DNA from: Styela clava
Lineage: Eukaryota > Chordata > Ascidiacea > Stolidobranchia > Styelidae
NCBI RefSeq assembly: GCF_964204865.1
Contig: NC_135259.1
Coordinates: forward strand, 16,688,974-16,752,973
Length of the DNA stretch: 64,000 nt
Direction: 5' to 3'
The notes beneath the pieces are model-generated. The model did not search any database. It was not told the origin of the DNA and saw only the letters and a list, made by a program, of their open reading frames with translations. The position numbers were made by a program, and so were the translations under genes. The first letter of the stretch is position 1, and every line of letters starts with the position of its first letter. Below, piece by piece: positions 50,301 to 60,659 of the stretch.

Positions 50301-50573
50301 TTGTTTTTGATGTTTAAAATGCTGTTCATATTTTTACTCGGATGAAAGTGTTACTACATTGATTTCATTTTAAATGCGAAGGGAGAAACACACTGTATTA
50401 ACATTTGTGTTTACATATGATGTATAGTTTTACTATCGTAATTTACCAAATTAAATTTTAGATAAATCAAATAAACACAAACCTTGTTTAGGATCGGCAG
50501 GTAGCCCAGAAGTACTCTGAGAGGTTTCATATATTTTTTGACCCTGAAAATTTTCATAACATTCCATCTCCAT
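47382..50573 (-). CDS. Type II transmembrane C-type lectin-like receptor J
   Basis: Minus-strand exons 50573-50483, 50169-50069, 49908-49815, 49717-49647, 49393-49203 and 47634-47382 total 801 nt, an open frame of 266 residues. The tail starts MEMECYENF and has KIYETSQS. The helix follows TNKKT. Stalk exons 3 and 5 join in phase 1 with no exon 4; exon 5 is shortened at its 5' end (71 rather than 89 nt) but keeps frame. The CTLD has WIGLDDI, WVWSDG, EPNGG, DNC, AND and RFVCERE; the third calcium ligand is D in place of E. Intron 6 carries a foldback-like element of about 1.4 kb, which need not disturb the protein. It shares its upstream region with dead gene K. Confidence 0.8.
47720..48225 (+). 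repeat. 16-bp minisatellite, left arm
   Basis: Consensus acatttgcacccacgg with drift, about 30 units, most of them exactly 16 bp apart. The open frames it generates on both strands are repeat artefacts. Confidence 0.92.
48775..49030 (-). repeat. 16-bp minisatellite, right arm (inverted)
   Basis: Consensus on the plus strand gggtgcaaatgtacat, the reverse complement of the left-arm unit, about 16 units. More diverged than the left arm. Confidence 0.9.
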
Positions 50574-50630
50574 AACAACGCGTTCTAAAGTGTTCTGCCC
50601 TTCAAATGCGACGTCTCGGTACCGAAGCCG

Positions 50631-50637
50631 TTTTATA
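50631..50637 (-). promoter_or_regulatory. TATA-like box of gene J
   Basis: TATAAAA on the minus strand, 58 bp upstream of the J start codon, the same position as in A, F and G. Confidence 0.5.
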
Positions 50638-52849
50638 GAGAGTTATCAGCTAAGCTTAATTAATTAGCTAACATTCCACATCGAATGAAATCATTATCAA
50701 CGCAATTTCGATATTATCATTAACAGTGGGTGGCAAAATCGTAAGGACACAAAAGGACATAAGGACATATACCCTTGGTTATGTGACCATGCATACGTCA
50801 AATTACATTATTTGTTTTAAATGGTACCTTACAGTAAATTCATGAACATAACATCAAAGGTGGGCCAGGAAAAAACAGAGCCAATGACAGTATAAGTGAC
50901 ATATTATTTCCTTGATATTTAAATGAATACATGTTTTAAAATAACCAAAGCCTTATGAATCATGTAATTACAAATATGAATGCATAGCGGTTTAGCATAC
51001 ATTTTCTACGTCATATTTTTATGATTATTTCATACGATTATTATTTAAGGCTGTGTGTGGGTTAGCTATATGACACACTTGTTATGCAAACCACAATTGC
51101 TTCAATACACGTCAATCACAGTTCAATCACATTGGTCAGATTTGGGTCAATTCTACTACTAGAGTCAGAGCAAGCAAATAATGAATAATTCTCATTTCAA
51201 TCTCTCCATGCTTGGTACACTGCGTGGAACACTTTGACTTACTCGTTCATATAGGATTATCAAACATATTGAATTAATCTTCATATCCATTGCTATTTAA
51301 ACTAAAACAGCCTCGTCGGCAAGTTCGATTTGTTCACCGTATCCCGGGGTTAATTAAACAAATTTTTATTGATGCTTTAAATGTCATGACTCCACAATAG
51401 GGAGAGAGAGAGCGAGAGAGAGAGAGATATTTACATCAAATATTTTAGTGAATCTGTAAACTTTTACATGTTGTTATTTAAATATAATAAATGGTATCTA
51501 TCGAATTTTTAAGCCCAAAAAATTATGCCAGTGTTGAGGCTAAATCAGATTTATATTTAAATAAATCACTATCACATTGTGATCTTCATGATATATTCAT
51601 TAGTTGAGTTGTAAGACAACATATGATACTGTCATTTTATGTACATTACATTTCGGCTCTGATAAAATTTATTTGAATAACCTAGAATAGCTTGAAAACA
51701 TTTAATGATTTTAATATCAAGAGAGTGAAATTCAAAATATTTCCTTGCTTTGATCTAACCAGTTATATTGAGATATGGTCGACGTGCGATTGAGGCAATT
51801 AAGGTTTTCATATCAAGTCCGTAACATAGTCAATCCGCACACGTCTAAATATAAATATATTATAATGTGAATTGTAAAGTGAAACATCGACTCTATCCTT
51901 ATTTATATCGTGATATTCAACCCTATAATGCCGGGATGACACTATTTTTTAATATAAATATGGCTTTAATATGATGGGTCAGTAAGAGTTTACATTCCTT
52001 ATGTATACGTCCGTGGGCGTAACTCAAAACAAAAGCAATAAGACATTTTCGCGCCGTTCAAGCATGATATAGGCTTGTCCGAGTGTTTGTGTTCCCCGGT
52101 TGCGCGTCACTCCTTTTTGGCATATTTTCAATTCTACGAGTTTTATATCTGTAAGCATTTGAAAACTAAGAAATATACAGAGGAATATGTTATTACTTGA
52201 TAGAAAGTAATTTCGGCGAACGAGCAATTGTTTTCGGATCGTAAACAACGTACTAATCATTACACGCACAATAATATTCAAACAATGATTGCGCTATTCA
52301 AAACTGTTAGCGAAAACATGCTCTCTTTGTTTCTTGAATATTTCACGTTGCGTTTCGCTCAAGATAGCCACTCTTATTTCTTTTGAAAATGACGCAATTT
52401 TCTATGTCTGGAATATCAGATGTCGAGTCCATCTGACTTGCGTATAACACTACGATTTGAAATACAAAACTTTTTTCAATTTTCTTTACAACTTTCGTTT
52501 CAACGCAACGGGGTCGAGTCATTCGTGCACGTATATCGAGAAACGGCCTGTATGAAGCTGCATAGATAATCTTCCAAAAGAAATCTACGTGAAATCTCTC
52601 GCACGTTTAAAAAAAAGTTATGACATTTTTTATGAGGGGGATTTTTTTTCAAAGAAAAGTCGGTTCTATAGGGCGCAAGAATTGGCCATCTAAAAACTAA
52701 TGTGTAACATATTCGGTAACTAGTTCTTATGATTTATCGCAAAATGGTTGTTTCGTCTCCCACCTTTGATACATTGATAATATGGATTTACAGGATCATC
52801 AGCTAGATTTCGTTCAGTTAGGAAGAAGATCATTCCATAGAGCGTTAAT
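50638..52849. promoter_or_regulatory. Shared divergent upstream region of genes J and K
   Basis: Next to J it has the reverse complement of ttagctgattaat (about 50645) and tgacatattatttccttgat (about 50890). Next to K it has the reverse complement of aaggtgggagacgaaac (about 52750-52768). It is therefore the mirror image of the G/I region. A GA microsatellite lies inside at 51401-51428. K has no TATA-like box. Confidence 0.55.
51401..51428 (+). repeat. GA microsatellite
   Basis: agagagag run with one interrupting c, in the middle of the J/K divergent region. Confidence 0.93.
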
Positions 52850-54703
52850 ATGGAAATGGAATGATATGTAAAAGGTCAAAGTGAAAATGCATATGAAAGC
52901 CTGCGGACGGCTTCCGTCCACCTGCGGTTCCTAAACAAGTGTGTGTTTATTTACATTAGACTTAAATTCTAATTTGTAATATAACGAGAGAAAATGAAAA
53001 ATATGATACAAGGGTAAACATGCATATTGAAACTTTTCCGGCCCACAAAATATCATATTTTCCATATAAAATCAGTTACTTTACAGCAATGCCGTAACAA
53101 GTTTTAATTGCATTACTTTTACGTAGACTAAGAAATGAGTAATTTGATACCTCATGAAATCTCTATTTTAAATGCCTTTCATTCAAGTTTTATTTTCCTC
53201 ATACCACAATGAGGCTTCGAACAAGAAAACAAGAACATGAAAAATTGTTCTCGGGATATATTTTGGAATATGCTTCTTAGTGTCTGTTGATGCATTTATC
53301 CTGTTTATGCAAGTTAGTTTCAATATCGTATATTTTCAAAATTCATTTGTTTCTGGAAACTAATTTCATGAAATGTACTACATTATAAAACTATGTATAT
53401 ATATGAGAAAACAAGCTTACAGTTTTCTACTTTGTGATTATCCATTTATTGCAATATTCAAATTTATTTTAAGCTTCCGAGAGAGGGGAAACATATAAGA
53501 AAAAAATTGGAGAAAATCTTTGAGACTGATTCATCTCTTGTCGATATTAGAAACTGCATTCGCAAACGTAAGATATTTTGAATTATAATTGAATAGTACA
53601 AACTATTCTACAAACTGAAATGAATTACACAAGGTTTTGTATCACACAGACAGACCCTTTTAACAGAAAAATAACCAATCTTTATTAAACTAGATTGTAC
53701 TTAGAAAAACTCCAATGCAGGAAATCAACTATAACATTTTCTTGTTCGAGATTATTTACTAAATATTCCCTCGTTTGATGAAATGCCAGCTTGAATAAAA
53801 AAAAGCATGAATTGGAGAATATCAAGAATGAACTGGAGAAACTTGAATCCAAAATATTCATCGGGAACAACATGTTGGTGAGTTCAATCCTGCATCATAA
53901 CTTCGATTTTTTTTTATAAATGTACATTTAAAATAAGGCAATGGAGCCTGGATAAAATTCATATCAAAAATTTTTATTGCCTCTATTATTCTAGAACTTT
54001 AAAATAGACGATAGGCTCCGAACTTTAATTACGTTACAGAATGAAAGCCTAACTGATGCCAATTCGAATATTGACAAATTATTTCACTGATTTTCTCAAC
54101 TACGCAACTACAAATGCTCAATGTGAAGGAATGGGAGCTCGTTTGGTCTCAACTGGAATGAGGAACAACCGAGTGAGTTGTTTGTGTGAAATAAGTTTCT
54201 AAGCTTTTAAAATAATAAACTTTCATTACCTTGCGTTTTGGAAGGATAGTTTTATGGCCTAAGTCATTAATATGCTTAAATATCGTGTAATATTTTATTA
54301 TATCACATTAATAGTGTTTCATTTTCATCATCTATGCAATATATACATGCACTAAAGTATTTTAAAGAAAAAACACAAGTATACTAGTCAACTATAATCT
54401 GTGAAATTTACCAAAGAATAAATTCTGAATGATTTATAATTTTATATTTTTTTCGAAATATTTCCGGACCATTACCTGAGTGGACGTGTTCCTGTGTGGA
54501 TCGGACTGGACGATATCAACAGTGAGTGGATGTGGGTTTGGTCAGACGGAGGGAGTGGTTCCCCAATTTGGAGAACGTCAGAACCAAACGGCGGTACAAG
54601 AGAAAACTGCGCAGTCATCATCTTGTTGGATTCAAAAATTGGTGTTCACGATGTGGACTGCACCCGAGATCATCAACTGGTCTGCGGAAGAGAGTTCTTG
54701 TGA
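52850..54703 (+). pseudogene. Type II C-type lectin-like receptor K, dead upstream, CTLD half preserved
   Basis: Exon 1 (52850) reads ATG GAA ATG GAA TGA, a stop in place of the conserved cysteine codon. The exon 2 copy (about 53213-53311) lacks its AG acceptor and is frameshifted. Exon 3 (about 53476-53567) has a stop. Exon 5 is seen at about 53793-53877. Exon 6 (about 54041-54175) has lost some 55 bases covering GWFRASNN. Exon 7 (54454-54703) stays fully open with WIGLDDI, WMWVWSDGG, EPNGG, ENC, HDVDC and QLVCGRE, yet its AG acceptor is gone. Its sequence is the most divergent exon 7 in the window. A relic gene, or a recently killed divergent paralogue. Confidence 0.8.
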
Positions 54704-55009
54704 TATTCATGATCTTGCTTTACCGTGCTTAATATGTTTGATAAAAACATAGAATCATTTTTGATATCATAGATTATTATCTTTATTTTCATATTTTACG
54801 ATTAAATTCATCATCATTAGAAAGCGTAAGTATTGGATTTTAGGTTTAAATGCGTATAACATTTTAAACAGTGTGTCCTTTTAGTCTAATCTATGATTTT
54901 GAAGACGTTTATAAGTTGTCTCTGTAGATATTGAAGTTTGGTAAAAGCTCCGATATTTAATGTGATATTAAGATCTTTGTTACATATTGTCAAACTATAA
55001 ATTTATAAC
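54704..55009. other. Gene K 3' flank
   Basis: AT-rich, no gene recognised; leads into duplicon R copy 5. Confidence 0.4.
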
Positions 55010-57250
55010 ACATATATTTTGAGTTTGACATGTAACATTGTAAAATCTGATTAGTACAAAAATCACTATTAGCTTACAATGCTGTTTAGAAGTTATCAAT
55101 GCACATAGACCAACCTATTTCAAACATTCTAATCAAATTTTTGTAAACTCAGAATAGTTGACTCTTTTATTGGATTTGTGTTTTTCTCTTTAAATTTAAA
55201 ATTCCGGTGGTATTGCTTTATTGATATTACCTTGAATATTCAGCTAAAAGATTTTTATAGATTTTCAACTTGTCTGGCATTGTGATAGTAGTATGGTGGA
55301 CCCATTATGCATACAAAGCGCGGTTTTTCGTCCAAATATGGGAGCTCCAGAAGTATGTACACCAAGATGGCGCACAACCTGTTATGGTTCAGATTAGGGT
55401 TATGGTGGTGCGCCATCTTCATTGTCTTCAGTCTCAGGAAAGAAATAATAGCGAATATTTCGGTGTTTATTACAATTTATATTGTTGTATGGGTATTTAG
55501 CTAAATCCAATAAGCATCATCAAAAGCATCAAGAATATGTGAACTCGCACTCTTTTGATTTGAGCCGTATATTTTAAAATTATTTTTATCTATTTGGTAT
55601 TGCAATCAAAACATTTTCATCCACACATACATTTGCTGTGTAGATCCAAAAATATTTGCGTTTCAGACTGAATTTCATTTCTTCATTTTTATCATACTTG
55701 ACTTGGAATATCTGTTCACATACTACAATTTTACTCAATAGCCTTTGAAGTAAAGAAGCCTTCAAAGAAAATAAAAAAAACACGAATAGAAAAAAAATAG
55801 CTCTAAAATTAAGCAGGTATAACATTTTTTGTGTACTGCCCAAAATATGTCAATGATTGCGTGTTTGAACTTTACGTTTATTCGGCTTATTTACCTCCAG
55901 TTTATAGTAATTTCCTGGCTGCAAAAAACAATGTTTGTTATTGAGAAAATCGACACTTTTCCGCCTTAGTGCAATTATAGTTGTATTTGCTTCCGATTTG
56001 TTGAATTATCGATTGTTACATTGCACATATCTAATATAGCAAGAGTGAAGCATAGGAAAAAAATATGTAATTTAAATCGTGTGTAAGCATTACCATTGAT
56101 TGCATATATATGCATATGCATTATTGGATAAGTAGCTTAAACCCTATCTAGAGGGTAGTCAGATAAAACACATACAGAGTGGCATGAATGTGAAAAAAGA
56201 CTATACCTAGCCAAAATCTTTAAATTTTGGTTCCCAGTTTTATGAGTCTCGAGAATCTTTGTTTATATAAATAAAGTTGTCGTGATTAATCGTACAGTTA
56301 GCACGATTGATTTTGATCGTACCGCGATAATTTTTGTGCTCATTTCTTGCGCCAAATACAACAATCGTCCATTTCTAGCAATAACAATAAGAAATTACAT
56401 CGAATATTTCAATATAAAAATTATCCAATGTTTTCCTAACTTTATCAATATCAAGCACCAAAGCTGTCAAAAAAACAACAACCATGCCACAATAGCAGAA
56501 TTCAATATATATATTTTAACTAAATGACAAAATTCCAAATGTAAACGACAAATTGATGATTTATTAAGAACGTCATCCTCGTTTCCAAAAAAAACTTGAG
56601 CAAAATTATTGATATAATTAGAGCTGTGTGCATTTAAAAGTTAAAACAAAATGAAGATAATTTGATAAATAATATTTCATTAATCGGATTTCACAATATA
56701 TCACAACGCGTCACAAGTACATTTCAAAAATTACCATTTTACTTTTTCGCACTGAGTTGATTTCAAGTTTCTATGACAGAGATTAGTATATATATTCCCA
56801 GTGTTCAATTTGTAACGATCTTGAATCTCGTCTTTTCAATTTTGATTTTTTGTGCAAAAAAAATATATAAAGATATTATAAATATTGAAAAACTGCTACC
56901 AAAATATTTAGTTTTGGAACGTGTCAAAAATGAAAGAATCTGTAAGCGATTGCAGTATGAAAGTGTATATATATTATATATATTTTATATATAAAGGGTT
57001 TTTTTCTTGTAGCATTGTCGAAATTTTAGATTTGTCTTGCAGCGCCTGAAGAGCAATTTGCGCCTAGAAGCACGTTTAAAGTACATGATTCAGTTAAGAT
57101 AAAGTTTTTGATTATCTAAACAATTTTATAATTTGGAGTTTAGACCACAATGCGTTTGTCACACTGAAAAGCGGGAACCTGAGGTTCTGAATGCAAAATA
57201 GACAGTTCGGCAAATTATTAACATCGAAATTATTTTTTAAATGTATACAC
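55010..57250 (+). repeat. Spacer duplicon R, copy 5
   Basis: Follows copy 3 closely: tttgagtttgacatgtaac, tttcaaacattctaatcaaa, attcagctaaaagattttt, gcgcggtttttcgtcc, the tttgcgtttcagac motif, attgagaaaatcgacac and the distal block with attgattttgatcgtacc (56306). The central gcgccaag part is altered. It lies between K and the minus-strand remnant L. Confidence 0.7.
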
Positions 57251-58457
57251 ATCTTAGAGAATTCCAAATAAATCGGAGATACATTTTACCCAATTTTGCT
57301 TTGTATTTAATGAACGCAATTTCAATAAATGCTTTCAACAAGTGATGAAGTATTTCGATTTTGCCGGCGATACTAAAAATAACAAAAGTATGATACAATG
57401 GTCTCGAAAAAAAAAAAAAAAATTATTATTTCTTTTTGATCGAAAATATTTTCAAGGGCGTAGCTCAGTTTTTAATACGGGTAAAACCGTGTTTCATTTT
57501 GTCTGTCAGTAGTGAAATTGACAAAAATATGATAAATAATCATAAAATGATAAATATAGAATGTAAACTTCAAATAAACTATAAAAAAGTTCGCATTGAT
57601 TCTTCATATTACATTAACTTTTGTTTATTTATAAACTGACAAAAATTGCAAAATTTAACAATATTCTTCATTTAGTGTGCATAGGATGCAAGTATGAAAT
57701 TTTATTATATCGTGAAAATGTACGACTGAAAGAATAAAATACATCGCAATGAACACACGTTAGATCTGGGAGGTGGTGCTCGGAGGTGTTCGGAGTCAGC
57801 CGAGAAAAGTCAACGATGGCTCATTAGTGAATATACTAACCGAAAAATGGCCCTGACTTCGCACACGACCCGGAAATAAAACAAAACAAACAAAATAATG
57901 AAAAAGAGCGAATTCCAGTCCCGCCACACATTGTATATTAAAAACACATTCAATTTCAAACATATAAAAAAAGATATCAGCAGTTGCAGTGAACAATAAA
58001 AGGATACAGATTACTTAACAAAAAATTACCATGACATTACACAGAAAAACTATATTTCTTGTAATATTAACTTTAAATTGTTTCAATGTACGTGTCCCTT
58101 CATCTTGCCAAAATCAAATTGAAACACTATACACAATGAGTACAAAATTAATACAGAAAAATATTGAGTATTAGGCCTTTGGGGAGCACTTCCATCATTA
58201 GCTACTCACAATTTTTGAAGACATTTTGTCTAGTAGGGAAATGCTATATTTCCCATATTAATAACAACAACAACCTTTATAGATCCAGTAAATTTACGTG
58301 ATTTATTTTTTTTTCAAATCACGCACGTCATTGGTAGTTTGACATCCTATAAGATATTCATAGAAAACCTAAATTCACACTATTTCTCATTAAAAGCAAG
58401 GTTATGGAAAATCCCAAAGAAATGTACTCAAGTTTTTCACACAAGCCACTTACTCAC
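57251..58457. other. Sequence downstream of lectin remnant L
   Basis: Expected position of exon 7 of L, but no CTLD second half was found. The words tttcaatgtacgtgtc and caaattgaaacac near 58080-58125 match intron 6 of gene A (3363-3410), so only intron sequence remains. An A-run lies at about 57405-57421. Confidence 0.5.
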
Positions 58458-58964
58458 ATTTTCACTTGGTTTCAATTCCAGTCGATACTAAACAAGCTTC
58501 CAGTTCTTCACAGTGAGCCTTTGCAGTTGCGTAGTTGACAGAATCAGTGAAACGTTTGTAAATGAGATTATTGCTCGCTCTGAACCATCCGGATATCGAA
58601 AGCAATTTATTAATCATTGAATTTGTTTTAGTCAGACTTGAGTTCTACAAAATATATCATTTTTAGGTTCTAATTGGAATGTAGTTATTTGAACGTTTAT
58701 TTAATACAGCAATGAATTTCTCAATTCTTCAGTCATAGTCGTAGATACTATAAAATTCAACACATTCAACACTTGGTCAAATTAATATTGCTTTGTGGTA
58801 AAGATTCATAAACTCACCAAATTATTTTCACCGATGTATATTTTGGAATTTAATTGACATATTTCATTTCTGATAGAAGTTTCCAGTTTGTGTTTTATTA
58901 TGGAAGAAGCTTGAAATGAATTTAAAAACATGAAATTAAAAACTAACATAAAAACTAGAATATC

Positions 58965-59040
58965 GGTTAGAAACCGAAGACTTATCGATCGAAGGTTAGG
59001 GGACCATCACTAATTAATTAATAACTCGCTAATTAGAAGC
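58965..59040 (+). repeat. Unclassified element U, fragment
   Basis: Matches the first part of copy 1 at 27813 (ccgaagacttatcgatcg, then cactaattaattaataac). It abuts the truncated end of hAT-5. Confidence 0.7.
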
Positions 59041-60463
59041 CGTAATCCATCCAAAATTAATAGGCTTGTATTTAATGGGCCTTGATAGAATGACTGCTTT
59101 ATATAAACACGAAACGAAATTTTCCATAAAAGTAGAAGTATAGTTTGGTTGAAACGTTCACGAATCAAAAAAATTTTGCGACGCCCTAGCAAAATTGAAA
59201 CGATGCACTTCCACGGGATTAAGTTAAAAACAATAGTTGCGCTATTGACTTAGTCTTTTTCAAAGCGAGCACTTATATTAACATCATTTTTAAAATTCAT
59301 GCTTGGTCTTATTCTCGGGGAAACACGGTAGAATCATCGCGCTTGCATAACAATGCATTATCTGATCGTAAGACCCGATTTGCGGGTGCTTGCATAACAA
59401 TGACGGCTTAATCGTTAGGCTAGCGGTTTCCGAAAGCAATTTGCTGAGTGCGCCTCAAAACAAATTACATATTATATTTATTCTAAATGTTTTATTACTT
59501 ATCGATTTTAATCGGTAAGTATGTTGATAGGTATTTGTCTGTCAGTATGTCTGTTTGTCTGTTAGATGAACGCGATATCTCACGAAAGCGAGATTAAATC
59601 TGCTCCAGAATTTGCACGTGCATTCATCTTATCTCGGACCAGAAGCCTATCGATTTTGGGCAAATTATGTCCTATATTTAGCGAGTTATATTAGTGATGG
59701 GACACAAGGTGTCACTATGGAGTAAAAGCGCTGTTTTGGGGGATCCCCTAACTTTCGATCGATAAGTCTTCGGTCTATGACCGATATTCTCGTTGTTTCT
59801 CATTGTTGCAAATGATGTGTATATGAATCAAATTCTTTTTATCATTTTATGTTGTTTACTTTGTGTTACGTAAGAAAAGAGGTAAACCCTACATGCTGCA
59901 ATTTATTCATTTGCTGGACCGAGATTGTCAAATATGAGTGATTTTTTTGGCATTTTAAAGAAAAACCTGACAGAGATAAGAAAGAAACGTTAACCTTTTG
60001 TCTTTATTCCTTAGGTCTACATGCTTAAAACATCAAAAGACATAAAGTACATATAAACGATGACCAAATTGTATTTTGTTTTAAGGCAGCATATTGTTCG
60101 TGTAGGTGCGCCATGAACTTTTTCCTTAATAATTTGGCGTCGCACAAACCGCTGACTTATGCTAAGTTTCATCCATAAGATTGAACAATTCGAGATAAGG
60201 ACCATGTCGTCGGTGGCCAGACATCATAATTTATTATTTAGGCCCGCATAAACATACATTGAGGCAAGGCTGGATCTGAATAAATATGTGCTTGTTTTTG
60301 TTATTCGGTAGGGATATAATAATAGTTGAGAATGCGCTATGCCAATAAAACATCAAAAATGCATATTTCAAACTGTTTAGCATTATTAACGTGGACAAGG
60401 GCCGCGAATTTTTTTTTTAATATATTAGAAGGGGCTGCGAGCTCGAAAGTTTGGGAAGCCCTG
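59041..60463 (-). mobile_element. hAT element related to hAT-4, truncated (hAT-5)
   Basis: The intact end TTTGGGAAGCCCTG (60450-60463) equals the left terminus of hAT-4. The interior matches hAT-4 in inverted orientation, for example ttttgcgacg, cgcttgcataacaatgcatt and ggtgcgccatgaa. The other terminus, equivalent to 30730-31306 of hAT-4, is missing. A nested insertion lies at 59497-59794. Confidence 0.85.
59497..59794 (-). mobile_element. Unclassified element U nested in hAT-5
   Basis: In hAT-4 the corresponding sequence is continuous (reverse complement ctaaatgttttattgtttct, about 30165-30184). Here the same words are split after tttatt (59496) and resume at gtttct (59795), defining an insert of about 298 bp. 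It is related to the copy at 27813-28058. No obvious terminal inverted repeat beyond acttatcgat-like ends, and any target duplication is at most 2-3 bp. Confidence 0.8.
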
Positions 60464-60659
60464 ACCTACATGATGCATTGTTTAAAATGATTAATAATAT
60501 AAAATTACTTTTCTGTGTTTCGTTCGAAATTTTGGCGAGAAACGAATTGAATTCCATGGAAAAGTTGTAATATGTTGATATGCAATGAATCCCACTAATT
60601 TCATCAAATTTTTCTGTTAGATGTTTTTTTCTCGTTCTGAATGAATGAAATTTAACCGC

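Larger units (their letters stand above)
58458..60650 (-). pseudogene. C-type lectin-like receptor L, truncated and interrupted
   Basis: Exon 6 (58644-58458) keeps GWFRASNNLIYKRF but has a 4-base loss near its 3' end (187 rather than 191 nt), which shifts the frame. Stalk exon 5 lies at 58909-58818. Further stalk coding, an apparent fusion of exons 3 and 4 ending KISNETQ, lies at about 60640-60510. Exon 7, the transmembrane exon and exon 1 are missing. hAT-5 and element U sit in the stalk intron. Non-functional. Confidence 0.8.
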
